A stretch of DNA of 64,000 nucleotides, taken from Marinobacter confluentis (GTDB lineage: Bacteria; Pseudomonadota; Gammaproteobacteria; Pseudomonadales; Oleiphilaceae). The first letter of the stretch is position 1; each line of letters opens with the position of its first letter. The position numbers and the translations under genes are program-made. Where the stretch lies: positions 1 to 64,000 of the forward strand of contig NZ_SRPF01000001.1 of assembly GCF_004785685.1 (NCBI RefSeq). The letters are read 5' to 3'. The notes under the pieces are model-generated. The model was not told the DNA's origin and ran no database searches. It saw only the letters and a program-made list of their open reading frames with translations. Shown here one piece after another: positions 1-8,396 of the stretch.

Positions 1-415
1 CGATGGATTTTATGAGTGACAGCCTGTTCTGTGGTCGCCGCTTCCGGACGTTTAACGTGGTGGACGACTTTAACCGGGAGATCCTGGCCATAGAGGTTGA
101 TCTGAACCTCCCGGCCCCGAGTTCATTTCCATCGCCCTGGCGGATTGGGCTGAACAGAACGGCATAGCACTGGAGTTCATCAAACCGGGAACGCCTACCC
201 AGAACTCTTACGTAGAGCGCTTCAATCGAACTTACCGGGACGAGATTCTGAATATGTATGTCTTCCGGAATCTCACCGAAGTCCGGCAACGAACGGAATC
301 CTGGATGACGGAATACAACGATGAACGTCCCCACGATTCATTGGAAGACCTGACGCCATGGGAATATCTGGCGAAATACCAACAGGCGGAAAGCTCTAAT
401 CAGCGGTGCAACTAA
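1..415 (+). pseudogene. IS3-family transposase (orfB) remnant, internally deleted
   Basis: C-terminal part of an IS3-type DDE integrase-core transposase, cut on the left by the window edge. One frame beginning at base 3 carries the block with the first catalytic Asp (MDFMSDSLF, then [12 protein letters not shown]). At about 119 the homology jumps to another frame ([12 protein letters not shown], then the glutamate block YVERFNRTYRDE) and runs to the TAA at 413-415. The segment that normally holds the second catalytic Asp (a DNGP-like motif) is missing between the two frames, so a deletion of some tens of bases removed an active-site residue and shifted the frame. The reading frame is dead. 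The family call rests on recognisable motifs; the size of the deletion is inferred from family spacing. Confidence 0.85.
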
Positions 416-416
416 A

Positions 417-431
417 ACAGGGATGTTTACA
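417..431 (+). repeat. Probable right terminal inverted repeat of the IS3 remnant
   Basis: Directly after the transposase stop lies ACAGGGATGTTTACA. It ends in CA, as expected for an IS3-family right end (TG...CA termini). The left end lies outside the window, so the pairing cannot be checked, and no target duplication can be seen. Confidence 0.35.
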
Positions 432-583
432 GCTCTTCGCCGTGAAAGGTCTTTTTACAACTCTGTGTCAGCGCCTAGAACTGGACTTTCGGGACCGCTA
501 CCATGTTTCTACATCGAGAAAAAACTGGAAATTCTCCCGAGCTCCGAGCGAGAGTTAATATCGCATGAGTCGCATGATGGAAT

Positions 584-901
584 TTGAGAATGGGTCGAAT
601 CGGGGAAGAGAAAACTAATCCGAAGAGGGTTGCCTGGGGCATAAGTTTTGCTGTTGTACTGCTATTTGGGACCGTTTTCTACTGGGCGCTCTTACAGTGG
701 ATGGATGCGGATTCTCTGAAAGCACAGATTGTGCTTACGGCTGGCTTTTCATTGGGGACATACAACACGATTGGTTTCTTCCTGGGGCTACCTATCCTGA
801 CAATAGGGGGAACCGGCATTGATTACGGAGACAGGCTGATCGGCGTTGTTTTCGGTCTCGTTTTCATTACCTCTAGTGTGGTTGTGATCGTACGCTTCTG
901 A
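584..901 (+). CDS. Orphan small membrane protein, function unknown
   Basis: A 105-residue frame that starts at TTG 584 or, two codons later, at ATG 590; no convincing ribosome binding site separates the two. A short charged N-terminus (Glu/Lys/Arg rich to about residue 16) is followed by three strongly hydrophobic segments, at roughly residues 17-40, 47-75 and 82-104, so it is probably an inner-membrane protein with three helices. I recognise no family. It stands alone between the IS remnant and tRNA-Met, with no operon partner. It could be a cargo gene or a relic of the accessory patch. The frame is open and its composition is membrane-like, which supports a real gene, but not strongly. Confidence 0.5.
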   Translation: MRMGRIGEEKTNPKRVAWGISFAVVLLFGTVFYWALLQWMDADSLKAQIVLTAGFSLGTYNTIGFFLGLPILTIGGTGIDYGDRLIGVVFGLVFITSSVVVIVRF

Positions 902-971
902 TTCAATCGGATTCGCATTAACCTGAGGTGTTCTTTTCTCACACGTTATAGGCAATTTCCAGTCAGCCAAC

Positions 972-1004
972 AAAAAAGGGTCGCGACTTTCGCCACGACC
1001 CTTT
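972..1004 (-). terminator. Rho-independent terminator after tRNA-Met
   Basis: Bases 975-983 (AAAGGGTCG) pair with 996-1004 (CGACCCTTT). Read on the minus strand the hairpin ends in a run of T. It lies 8 bases beyond the tRNA 3' end and closes its transcript. Confidence 0.8.
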
Positions 1005-1011
1005 GGAATCT

Positions 1012-1088
1012 TGGTAGCAAGGGGCGGAGTCGAACCGCCGACCCCAGCATTATGAGTGCTGTGCTCTAACCAACTGAGCTACCTTGCC
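1012..1088 (-). tRNA. tRNA-Met (CAT), elongator type
   Basis: A 77-base cloverleaf on the minus strand. The acceptor begins GGCAAGG and pairs with the 3' CCTTGCT region; the D-arm is AGCTCAGTTGG, the T-loop GTTCGACTC, and CCA is encoded at the 3' end (1012-1014). The anticodon loop reads CTCATAA, giving anticodon CAT. The acceptor does not start CGCGGGG as initiator tRNAs do, so this is the elongator form. The 3' end faces the accessory patch at 1-1010. Confidence 0.95.
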
Positions 1089-1122
1089 ATTTCGTCATGG
1101 GGATAGCCCCAAACGAGGCGCG

Positions 1123-1152
1123 TATTTTCGTGATTTGCGCCGTGGCTGTCAA
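1123..1152 (-). promoter_or_regulatory. Sigma-70 promoter for tRNA-Met
   Basis: On the minus strand a perfect TTGACA (1152-1147) is followed after 17-18 bases by GAAAATA (1129-1123). A GC-rich stretch CGCGCC follows just downstream, as is common at stringently controlled stable-RNA promoters. The tRNA starts 34 bases further on. Confidence 0.65.
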
Positions 1153-1174
1153 GACTGTTCGCGGCTTTTCCGGG

Positions 1175-1195
1175 AAAAACCTGCCTGATCAGGTT
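1175..1195 (-). terminator. Possible terminator after ychF
   Basis: Just past the ychF stop, minus-strand AACCTG (1195-1190) pairs with CAGGTT (1183-1178), followed by T residues. The stem has only six pairs, so it is a weak terminator. It would end the prs-to-ychF transcript before the tRNA-Met promoter. Confidence 0.4.
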
Positions 1196-1199
1196 TTGA

Positions 1200-2291
1200 T
1201 CAGACATTGAAGCGGAAGTGGATAACGTCGCCGTCCTGAACGATATACTCCTTGCCTTCCAGACGCCACTTGCCGGCATCCTTGGCGCCGGCTTCGCCGT
1301 TGTATTTGACGAAGTCCTCGTAGCTGACCACTTCAGCCCGGATGAAACCGCGCTCGAAGTCGGTGTGGATCACACCGGCGGCCTGGGGGGCGGTAGCACC
1401 CACTTTTACGGTCCAGGCGCGGACTTCCTTGGGGCCGGCGGTAAAATAGGTCTGCAGGTTCAGCAGGCCGTAGCCGCCTCGGATCACCCGGTCCAGCCCT
1501 GGCTCTTCCATGCCCATTTCTTCCAGGAACATGGACTTTTCATCGTCTTCCAGTTCGGAGATCTCGGCTTCCATCTTGTTGCAGATGGGCACCACAACCG
1601 CATTCTCGGATTCGGCGATCCTGCGCACGGTGTCCAGATGCGGATTGTTTTCAAAACCGTCTTCACTGACATTGGCAATGTACATGGTCGGTTTCACCGT
1701 CAGCAGGCAAAGCTCGCGTATCAGCGCCATCTGGTCCTTGTCCAGGTTCATGCTGCGCACCGGCTTGCCTTCGTTCAGCACCGGCATCAGCTTTTCAAAC
1801 ATCTCCAGCTGGGCCTTGGCTTCCTTGTCGCCGCTTTTGGCAACCCGCTGAACCCGCTTGATGGCTTTCTCCACCGTTTCCAGGTCCGCCAGGGCCAGCT
1901 CGGTGTTGATCACGTCAATGTCCGAGGCGGGGTCGATCTTGTTGGCCACGTGAATGACGTTGCCGTCTTCGAAACAGCGAACCACGTGGGCAATGGCATC
2001 GGTCTGGCGAATGTTGGCCAGAAACTGGTTGCCCAGGCCTTCGCCCTTGGAGGCGCCTTCCACCAGGCCTGCGATGTCTACAAACTCCATGGTGGTGGCA
2101 ATCTTCTTTTCCGGCTTTACGATCTCGGCCAGCTTATTCAGGCGCGGGTCAGGCATGGCGACCACACCGGCATTGGGCTCGATGGTGCAGAAGGGAAAGT
2201 TTTCTGCTCCGATGCCGGATTTGGTCAGCGCGTTGAACAGGGTGGATTTGCCCACATTGGGCAGGCCTACGATGCCGCAGTTAAATCCCAT
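1200..2291 (-). CDS. ychF: Ribosome-binding ATPase YchF (OBG-family P-loop NTPase)
   Basis: A 363-residue protein, the usual YchF length. The P-loop GLPNVGKST sits at residues 9-17, and the family prefers ATP over GTP because its base-specificity motif is altered. The Walker B-type segment [11 protein letters not shown] lies near residue 70, a central coiled-coil follows, and the last 85 residues match a TGS domain. It is a conserved cytosolic translation-associated ATPase linked to oxidative-stress responses. It is the last gene of the minus-strand run prs-rplY-pth-ychF and lies 48 bases after pth; pth-ychF adjacency is widespread in gammaproteobacteria. Identification is very secure from motifs, length and context. 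Confidence 0.97.
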   Translation of the reverse strand: MGFNCGIVGLPNVGKSTLFNALTKSGIGAENFPFCTIEPNAGVVAMPDPRLNKLAEIVKPEKKIATTMEFVDIAGLVEGASKGEGLGNQFLANIRQTDAIAHVVRCFEDGNVIHVANKIDPASDIDVINTELALADLETVEKAIKRVQRVAKSGDKEAKAQLEMFEKLMPVLNEGKPVRSMNLDKDQMALIRELCLLTVKPTMYIANVSEDGFENNPHLDTVRRIAESENAVVVPICNKMEAEISELEDDEKSMFLEEMGMEEPGLDRVIRGGYGLLNLQTYFTAGPKEVRAWTVKVGATAPQAAGVIHTDFERGFIRAEVVSYEDFVKYNGEAGAKDAGKWRLEGKEYIVQDGDVIHFRFNV

Positions 2292-2339
2292 GGAATGCCT
2301 CTGCTGGGTGTGAAAATGGTATGGAGGAATTTGGCCGGA

Positions 2340-2927
2340 TTATACCGGTTTGAAGCTGTGCAAGCGATTCATGGCCGCGGCGAGTTTGCCTGTTGCCGCG
2401 TCGGGCAGCACCCGAATGATTTCGTCAATCACCGCGTTCAGGTCTTCGGTTTCCTGTTTGCCCAGGCGGCCCAGAACATAGCCGGTAACCTTGCGGCTGT
2501 CGCCAGGATGGCCAATGCCAACTCTCAGCCGCTGGAAGTCGTTGGTGCCCAGATGGGCGATGGTGTCGCGCAGGCCGTTATGGCCGCCGTGGCCGCCGCC
2601 TTTTTTGAATCGGGCGGTACCGGGGGGAATATCCAGCTCGTCGTGGGCAACCAGAATCTGTTGGGGCTCAATCTTGAAGAAATCAGCCAGCGCCTTGATG
2701 GACAGGCCGCTGCGATTCATGAACGTAGAGGGCTTCAGCAAGTGCAGGTCCAGGCCCTGCCACTGAATCCGGGCGTAGAGCCCGTGGTACTTCTTTTCGG
2801 GGCGCAGCTGCTGGCCCGCTTCACGGGCCAGAGCTTCGACGAAGAGGGCGCCGGCGTTATGACGGGTATTTTCATAGTCAGGGCCGGGGTTTCCGAGTCC
2901 AACCACCATGAGAATATCCTGTGCCAT
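2340..2927 (-). CDS. pth: Peptidyl-tRNA hydrolase
   Basis: A 195-residue cytosolic enzyme that cleaves the ester bond of peptidyl-tRNAs released by stalled ribosomes, recycling the tRNA. The family signature [17 protein letters not shown] is at residues 10-26. The four residues that matter in the E. coli enzyme are all present at a +3 offset: N13, catalytic H23, N71 and D96. The C-terminal third is basic, as expected for binding tRNA. It lies 21 bases downstream of rplY and is surely co-transcribed with it, grouping a ribosomal protein with a ribosome-rescue enzyme. Confidence 0.97.
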   Translation of the reverse strand: MAQDILMVVGLGNPGPDYENTRHNAGALFVEALAREAGQQLRPEKKYHGLYARIQWQGLDLHLLKPSTFMNRSGLSIKALADFFKIEPQQILVAHDELDIPPGTARFKKGGGHGGHNGLRDTIAHLGTNDFQRLRVGIGHPGDSRKVTGYVLGRLGKQETEDLNAVIDEIIRVLPDAATGKLAAAMNRLHSFKPV

Positions 2928-2948
2928 CTGCCGTTGCCCCCGGAGTGG

Positions 2949-3632
2949 TTACTCCTTGTCTTTGCTGTCTTCGTCTTTCTTGGCTTTCTTCTCTGGCTTC
3001 TCGGCCTCTTCACTTTCCTCGGTATCTTCGTCGTCTTCCACTTTCGCGGCACGAGGCTTGTGAATGGCAGCAACCGGCAGGTCGTGGTCTTCGCCGTGGA
3101 TCAGAGCCGCAACGGTCACGCCTTTGGGCATCTTCAGATCGCTCAGGTGAACCACCTCATCCATGCCAACGCCCGCCATGTCTACTTCGATGTACTCCGG
3201 TAGATCCTGAGGCAGACAGATAACTTCCACTTCGTTGATCTGGTGAGTCACAACGCCACCCTGAAGCTTGACGGCTTCAGCCGTGTCTTCATTGATGAAG
3301 TGCAGCGGCACGTTCATGTGGATCGCGTGATCCTTGTCAACTCGAAGGAAGTCGGCATGGGTCAGAAGCGCCTTATAAGGATGGCGCTGGAGGTCCTTCA
3401 GGACCACGCTCTCTTTCTTGCCTTCCAGTTCGATGGTCAGGATGTGAGAGAAAAAGGCTTCGTTTTCCAGCGCTTTTTTCAGCTCGTTGTGCCAAATGGA
3501 GATGCTGGTGGCATCCTTGTTCCCGCCGTAAATTATGGCCGGAATCTTCTTTTCCTCACGACGCAGGCGGCGGCTCGCACCTCTCCCCTGATCGCCACGA
3601 GGAAATGCTTCAATTACAAATTCCTGAGACAT
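2949..3632 (-). CDS. rplY: 50S ribosomal protein L25 (Ctc/TL5 long form)
   Basis: A 227-residue long-form L25. The N-terminal ~95 residues bind 5S rRNA (GRGASRRLRREEKKIPAIIYG region), and a second beta-rich TL5-type domain runs to about residue 195. The last ~33 residues are an extremely charged low-complexity tail of Asp/Glu runs alternating with Lys. The start at ATG 3632 is preferred over an in-frame ATG seven codons upstream, because GAGGT lies seven bases before it on the minus strand. E. coli has only the short form; Pseudomonas and its relatives have this longer one. It lies between prs and pth in the expected order. A hairpin in the 164-base gap after prs may control it. Confidence 0.95.
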   Translation of the reverse strand: MSQEFVIEAFPRGDQGRGASRRLRREEKKIPAIIYGGNKDATSISIWHNELKKALENEAFFSHILTIELEGKKESVVLKDLQRHPYKALLTHADFLRVDKDHAIHMNVPLHFINEDTAEAVKLQGGVVTHQINEVEVICLPQDLPEYIEVDMAGVGMDEVVHLSDLKMPKGVTVAALIHGEDHDLPVAAIHKPRAAKVEDDEDTEESEEAEKPEKKAKKDEDSKDKE

Positions 3633-3723
3633 GGTAATAACCTCAATCGTCATCTGAAGGGCCCGCGACCAGGCTGGAGTCAGATGATGTTTCTGAAAAG
3701 CCGGGTTTTCCGGCTGACTAAAA

Positions 3724-3749
3724 GAGACGGGAGCCTGTGTAGGCTCCCG
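3724..3749 (-). terminator. Terminator or attenuator hairpin between prs and rplY
   Basis: A perfect nine-pair stem, CGGGAGCCT (3728-3736) with AGGCTCCCG (3741-3749), has a four-base loop. On the minus strand it is followed by GTCTCTTTTAG, a partial T-run. It lies about 50 bases past the prs stop and 95 before the rplY start, so it could terminate prs transcripts or partly attenuate read-through to rplY. Confidence 0.6.
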
Positions 3750-3796
3750 ACCCGGTAACTGCTTGTTCTACCGCCTGAAATATCTTTCAGGGCCGG

Positions 3797-4747
3797 TCAG
3801 ACATTCTCGAACATGGCGCTGATGGACTCTTCGTTACTGACCCGACGAATCGATTCGGCCAGCAGTCCCGCCATCTCAAGGACGCGGATTCTATCACAAT
3901 TCTTGGCTTTGTCACCCAGTGGAATGGTATCGCAGACCACCAGTTCATCAAGTTGCGAGGCGTTGATGTTATCAACTGCCGGACCAGACAGGACCGGGTG
4001 TGTGATATAGGCGACCACTTTGGCGGCGCCGTGTTCTTTCAGCGCGTTGGCTGCTTTACACAGGGTGCCGGCGGTATCGATGATGTCGTCAACCAGGATA
4101 CAGGTCTTGTCTTTCACATCACCGATGATGTGCATGACCTGGGACACATTGGCCTTGGGACGGCGTTTGTCGATGATCGCCAGGTCGGCATCGTCGAGTT
4201 TCTTGGCAACGGCGCGGGCACGAACAACGCCGCCGACGTCTGGTGAAACCACGACGAAATTCTCGAATCGCTGTTTTTCGATGTCCTGAAGCATGACCGG
4301 TGTGGCGTAGATGTTGTCTACCGGGATGTCGAAAAAGCCCTGGATCTGGTCGGCGTGCAGGTCAACGGTAAGCACCCGGTCAACGCCGATGCTGGAAATC
4401 ATGTCGGCAACCACTTTGGCGCTGATGGCAACCCGGGTAGAGCGAACCCGGCGATCCTGGCGGGCATAGCCGTAGTAGGGAATAACAGCCGTAACCCTGG
4501 TTGCCGAGGCGCGGCGCAGCGCGTCTGACATCACGATCAGTTCCATCAGGTTGTCATTGGTCGGGTTGCAGGTCGGCTGGATGATAAACACATCGTGTCC
4601 GCGGACGTTCTCATTGATCTCGACGGTGGTTTCGCCGTCGCTGAAGGTGCCAACGGTGGCCTGGCCCATGGGGATGTGCAGTTTCTGGGCAATGGCTTTG
4701 GCAAGTTCAGGATTGGCGTTGCCGGTAAAAATCATCAGTTTGGACAC
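3797..4747 (-). CDS. prs: Ribose-phosphate pyrophosphokinase (PRPP synthetase)
   Basis: Makes 5-phosphoribosyl-1-pyrophosphate from ribose-5-phosphate and ATP, feeding purine, pyrimidine, His, Trp and NAD synthesis. With the GTG start at 4747 the protein is 316 residues, the family norm. AAGGA lies about eight bases upstream of this GTG. The longer open frame back to 4894 would overlap tRNA-Gln and is not real. ATG 4735 is a weaker alternative. Visible motifs are the ATP-binding [11 protein letters not shown] loop, the [11 protein letters not shown] segment and the PRPP-binding signature [12 protein letters not shown]. It lies directly downstream of tRNA-Gln and ispE, the usual Pseudomonas-type order. 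Confidence 0.97.
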   Translation of the reverse strand: MSKLMIFTGNANPELAKAIAQKLHIPMGQATVGTFSDGETTVEINENVRGHDVFIIQPTCNPTNDNLMELIVMSDALRRASATRVTAVIPYYGYARQDRRVRSTRVAISAKVVADMISSIGVDRVLTVDLHADQIQGFFDIPVDNIYATPVMLQDIEKQRFENFVVVSPDVGGVVRARAVAKKLDDADLAIIDKRRPKANVSQVMHIIGDVKDKTCILVDDIIDTAGTLCKAANALKEHGAAKVVAYITHPVLSGPAVDNINASQLDELVVCDTIPLGDKAKNCDRIRVLEMAGLLAESIRRVSNEESISAMFENV

Positions 4748-4799
4748 GACGGAATCCTTCTCGGTATCGGAAGTTGAATCAGAAGAATCGGAAGAAAGG

Positions 4800-4874
4800 T
4801 GGCTGGGGTGGCAGGATTCGAACCTGCGCATGACGGGATCAAAACCCGTTGCCTTACCACTTGGCGACACCCCA
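4800..4874 (-). tRNA. tRNA-Gln (TTG)
   Basis: A 75-base cloverleaf on the minus strand, from TGGGGTGTCGCC at the 5' end to CACCCCAGCCA with encoded CCA at 4800-4802. The anticodon loop TTTTGAT gives anticodon TTG, reading CAA glutamine codons. It sits in the 146 bases between ispE (ends 4894) and prs (starts 4747), so it is probably excised from the ispE-prs mRNA. The same embedding is known in Pseudomonas relatives. Confidence 0.95.
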
Positions 4875-4893
4875 GTATCGTGCTTTTTTGGCA

Positions 4894-5751
4894 TCAGTTC
4901 AGCTCTGTCAGCTTTTTGTGAAGTGGTGAAATGTTCACCCCTTTAGCTACGAACCCGTTGATGCCGGAAGGTCTGCTTGCCCAGATATTCCGGGCTTTGG
5001 ATTCTGTTGGGAAACGTCCAAATATGCAAGCCCCGGTTCCGGTTAATCTTGCAGGTCCGAATTTTGCCAGCCATTCCAGGCCTTGATGAACCTCAGGATA
5101 CAGTCTTCGAACCACATCCTCGCAGTCGTTTCGGTACCTCGAGGCGTCTCCCTCAAAAGCGGGCGCTATTTTGATTCTGGGGGTGTTTCTTGTCAACCCT
5201 TGCTCGGAAAAAATCTCCCGGGTGCTGATGTCGCAATCGGGTTTCAGAACAGCAAACCAGTCCTCCGGAGGGTCCGCTGGCGTCAGTTTTTCTCCCACCC
5301 CTTCTGCCCAGGACGCATGCCCGTGAACGAACACTGGCACATCGGCGCCCAGGGCCAGACCAACGTCTGCGAGTTGCGCCAGGTTCATGTCCAGTCCCCA
5401 CAGCCTGTTGAGTGCCAGCAGGGTGGTGGCGGCGTTGGAGCTGCCACCACCAAGACCGCCGCCCATGGGCAGCTTCTTCTGAATGTGGATAGTGACGCCG
5501 GGCAGGGTCCGGGTAACGGTTTCAGAGAGTTTTCTGGCAGCGCGGATAATCAGATTGTCTTCGTCCGCAACGCCGGGTATCGGTTCCGCCAGCCGGATGG
5601 CCCCGTCAGTGCGTGGCGTGAAAGTTAGAGTGTCGCCATAGTCCAGAAACTGGAACAGCGTCTGAAGCTCGTGATAGCCGTCTTCCCGTTGCCCCACAAT
5701 GTGCAGGAAAAGATTCAGCTTTGCCGGTGAGGGAAGGGTAAGGCTGTTCAT
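4894..5751 (-). CDS. ispE: 4-diphosphocytidyl-2-C-methyl-D-erythritol kinase
   Basis: A GHMP-family kinase of the MEP isoprenoid pathway; it phosphorylates the 2-hydroxyl of CDP-methylerythritol using ATP. It has 285 residues, as is typical. The N-terminal substrate motif [21 protein letters not shown] and the glycine-rich ATP loop [14 protein letters not shown] (about residues 95-108) are clear, and a [12 protein letters not shown] C-terminal loop is present. The ATG overlaps the lolB stop by four bases (ATGA), so the two are translationally coupled. It is followed 20 bases later by tRNA-Gln. Confidence 0.96.
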   Translation of the reverse strand: MNSLTLPSPAKLNLFLHIVGQREDGYHELQTLFQFLDYGDTLTFTPRTDGAIRLAEPIPGVADEDNLIIRAARKLSETVTRTLPGVTIHIQKKLPMGGGLGGGSSNAATTLLALNRLWGLDMNLAQLADVGLALGADVPVFVHGHASWAEGVGEKLTPADPPEDWFAVLKPDCDISTREIFSEQGLTRNTPRIKIAPAFEGDASRYRNDCEDVVRRLYPEVHQGLEWLAKFGPARLTGTGACIFGRFPTESKARNIWASRPSGINGFVAKGVNISPLHKKLTELN

Positions 5752-6383
5752 CGCTGGGTGCTGCCGGTGGCCTGCCAGTCAGAAATAACGAGGCGGACCC
5801 GTTTCTCGCCTTTAACCGCAGTCAAGCGGGCCGGAAGCGGTGGCATGCCGTCGATGAAGTTTTCCCAACGGTCATAACGGATTTCCCAACCCTGTTGGCG
5901 GATCAGGGCAAGCTGACCCTGGTCATCGAACAGCAGTCGGTAGCTGCCCTCAGAGCCGGGCAGGCCTTTGATCCAGCGGCTCAGATTGCCCAGGGGAAGC
6001 AGCCAGCCCGTGGCAGCTTCGACCAGAGCTTCCGGGTCACCGGACTGGTAGCGGTCGCCGCCGGGCATGGTCAGCTCGATAAAATCCGGTGTGCCCTGCA
6101 GACGCGTGCTGCCCATGCCCAGAAAGGATGACGACAGAGCTATGTCGTAACGGCCGCCGTTCTGCTTCCAGTGGTTCACAATTGCCGTGCCACTGTCGGA
6201 GGGCTGACGAACCGCCAGTTTTCCCGAAAGCCGCCACTGGTCGAGCCTGTTCAGGGTTTCCTGGTGCTGGTCCCAGCTTTCGGGCTGCTCGTCGGTCAGA
6301 CCCTCGGGCAGGGGCTCCAGGTCAATCGAGGCGCAACCGCTGATCACAAGCAGCAGGGCCAGCAGGCCGGTACGCAATATCAC
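5748..6383 (-). CDS. lolB: Outer-membrane lipoprotein receptor LolB
   Basis: Receives lipoproteins from the periplasmic carrier LolA and inserts them in the outer membrane. It is a 211-residue protein with a lipoprotein signal: a hydrophobic core at residues 5-15, then lipobox ISGC with C17 as the predicted lipidated Cys. Residue +2 is Ala, compatible with outer-membrane sorting. The mature part contains the expected [10 protein letters not shown] segment. Its start overlaps the end of the upstream TPR lipoprotein by four bases, and its stop overlaps the ispE start, so the three genes form one coupled unit. Confidence 0.93.
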   Translation of the reverse strand: MILRTGLLALLLVISGCASIDLEPLPEGLTDEQPESWDQHQETLNRLDQWRLSGKLAVRQPSDSGTAIVNHWKQNGGRYDIALSSSFLGMGSTRLQGTPDFIELTMPGGDRYQSGDPEALVEAATGWLLPLGNLSRWIKGLPGSEGSYRLLFDDQGQLALIRQQGWEIRYDRWENFIDGMPPLPARLTAVKGEKRVRLVISDWQATGSTQR

Positions 6384-8149
6384 CTGGCCGGCTCCCCTGT
6401 TACCCGCTCAATGGTTTCCTGCAGGATCGGGTGCTCTGGATCGCTCTCCAGCCCCTGTTCCCAGATCATTCTGGCCTGGCTCTGGTCGCCGGTCTGCCAG
6501 AGTACCTCGCCCAGATGGGCGGCCACTTCCGGGTCCGGGTAGGCCTCCCACGCGCGGGTAAGATAGTCCAGCGCCCTTTCGGAATCCCCCTGTTTGAACA
6601 GAACCCAGCCCATGCTGTCCAGGATGGCCGGATTTTCAGGATCCTGCGCCAGGGCCTGCTCGATCAGGGCGCGGGCTTCGTCGTATCGGTTTGAACGGGT
6701 GGTGATGATGTAACCCAGTGCATTCAGGGCCACGGCGTTGTCTGGCTCGGTTTCCAGGATGTGCCTGAGGTCTTCCTCGGCGTCCTGGAAGCGGCCGCTG
6801 GAGTCCAGTTGCATGGCCCTGGCATACCGAAGCTGGATGTTGTCCGGGTGGGCCTCCAGCGCGGCGTTGGCTCTAGCCAGTGCCTGTGACTGGCGGTCGT
6901 TGTCGATCAGCAGGTTCACTTCCAGCAGCCAGAAATTCTCCGCCTGTTCAGGGTTGCCTTCCCTCAGTGTCTGAATATCCGCCAGGGCGCCGTCGAGATC
7001 ACCATTTTCTGCTTTGAGCTCGCTGGCCCGGGCCAGTGCCGGGAAATAATAGTTCCCGGATTCCACGTTCTGATAGTAACCGATGGCCTGTTCCGTGCGG
7101 TCGCTCTGATCGGCAATCCTGCCCAGATAGTAATGTGCCTCGTCGGTGTGGTGGCCTTGTTCGATCAGGCGCGTCAGTTCTGCTTCGGCAAGGGCGGTTT
7201 CATCGTTTTCCAGGGCCACCAGGGCATGGGACAGCCGCAGACCCGGCACATCAGGGAACTGGGCAACCAGCCGTCTGAATTCATCCTGGGCCAGGCGCAG
7301 CTCGTCTTCCCCGATCAGCATTCTGCCGTAAAGAGTGCCCATCTGGCGGTTATCGGGGAAGCGGCGGGTGTTGCGCTGCAGGTGCGCAAGCGCTTCGGTT
7401 TTCTGGCCAACTTCGTACAGCAGATCGCCTTTCAGAACCAGCGCCGGCTGGAAATTCGGGTTCTGCTCCAGCAATGGTTCAAGTTGCGCCAGTGCCTGTT
7501 GCGGGTCGCCGGTGACTTTCATCAGCAGGGCAATGCTGAACTGGAGCTCCGGATTATCCGGGTGGCGTTGTTCCAATTGGAGATATAGCGCCAGCAGTTC
7601 TTGCTGTTTTTCTACCGGGAGGTTGCCGGCCATGGCTGCCAGGCTGTCGAAATCCGCGTCTCCGCCCAGGTCCATGATGGTTTCCATATGGCCCAGGGCG
7701 GCTTCAAGATTGTTCTGCTTTACCGCCTGAATGGCCAGAACCCGGTGGGCTTCCAGGTTTTCCGGATCAACGTCGAGCCACAGCCTGGCAAGCTGGCTCT
7801 GGGCGTTGTCAGCATTCAGGGACTGGGCAATGCGCAGCGTTCGTTTGATCACGCCCACATCCCGCGACTGTTTCGCAGCCTGAAGGTAGTTCACCAGTAC
7901 CACATCATAGCGCCCACGCTGGGCCGCAATTTCACCGGCCAGCAGCAGATAGAGAACTTCTGGCTCAAATTCGGCGTACTCTATGGGCCGGTCGGTGCCG
8001 GTTTCGGGCTTGCCTGTCGTTTTTGTCTGAGCCTCGGTCTGTTCCGTATCCAAGGTCGATTCGTTGTCAGGGGCACCTTTGAAACCGGCGCAGCCAGCCA
8101 GTGAAAGGCCGAAAAGACAGGTGATAAGCGTTAAGGCAGGCTTTTGCAT
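6380..8149 (-). CDS. Tetratricopeptide-repeat outer-membrane lipoprotein
   Basis: A 589-residue secreted TPR protein. The start at ATG 8149 gives a clean lipoprotein signal with lipobox LAGC (C20) and a GGAA element six bases upstream; ATG 8161 is an alternative. After a linker rich in Thr, Glu and Gln, helical repeats run almost to the C-terminus. Canonical TPR positions such as NAVALNALGYI and PAILDSMGWVLFKQG can be picked out, suggesting more than ten repeats. It is the first gene before lolB-ispE, and Pseudomonas relatives carry a TPR protein in the same place. A protein scaffold role at the outer membrane is likely, but no partner is known from the sequence. Confidence 0.88.
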   Translation of the reverse strand: MQKPALTLITCLFGLSLAGCAGFKGAPDNESTLDTEQTEAQTKTTGKPETGTDRPIEYAEFEPEVLYLLLAGEIAAQRGRYDVVLVNYLQAAKQSRDVGVIKRTLRIAQSLNADNAQSQLARLWLDVDPENLEAHRVLAIQAVKQNNLEAALGHMETIMDLGGDADFDSLAAMAGNLPVEKQQELLALYLQLEQRHPDNPELQFSIALLMKVTGDPQQALAQLEPLLEQNPNFQPALVLKGDLLYEVGQKTEALAHLQRNTRRFPDNRQMGTLYGRMLIGEDELRLAQDEFRRLVAQFPDVPGLRLSHALVALENDETALAEAELTRLIEQGHHTDEAHYYLGRIADQSDRTEQAIGYYQNVESGNYYFPALARASELKAENGDLDGALADIQTLREGNPEQAENFWLLEVNLLIDNDRQSQALARANAALEAHPDNIQLRYARAMQLDSSGRFQDAEEDLRHILETEPDNAVALNALGYIITTRSNRYDEARALIEQALAQDPENPAILDSMGWVLFKQGDSERALDYLTRAWEAYPDPEVAAHLGEVLWQTGDQSQARMIWEQGLESDPEHPILQETIERVTGEPAR

Positions 8150-8396
8150 GCAACTTCCCATGATCAGGTGAGGCTGGAATCGACAAGTCTGTATCATGGC
8201 ATAAGCTCTGGGGGTTGCCCAACCTGGCAACAGGCGAGGCCTCTCGCTGCTGCCTCTAGATAGTCAGATTGATCAGCACTTACCGACACAAGGCCGGTTT
8301 AAACCACGGGCCAAAGGGCATTCGGGTAGCGGCAGGCGCTCCCGAACGTTAAAATACGACTACTCGTTTCTTGCTAGAAGGCAGCCGTCACCCGAT

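Noticed and set aside
1218..3203. A 661-codon open frame on the plus strand across ychF and pth
   Set aside because: It lies opposite two secure conserved genes, its translation has no recognisable fold, and long antisense frames are common in GC-rich DNA.
4748..4894. N-terminal extension of Prs to 365 residues
   Set aside because: It runs through tRNA-Gln and is not in the family; GTG 4747 with AAGGA upstream gives the normal length.
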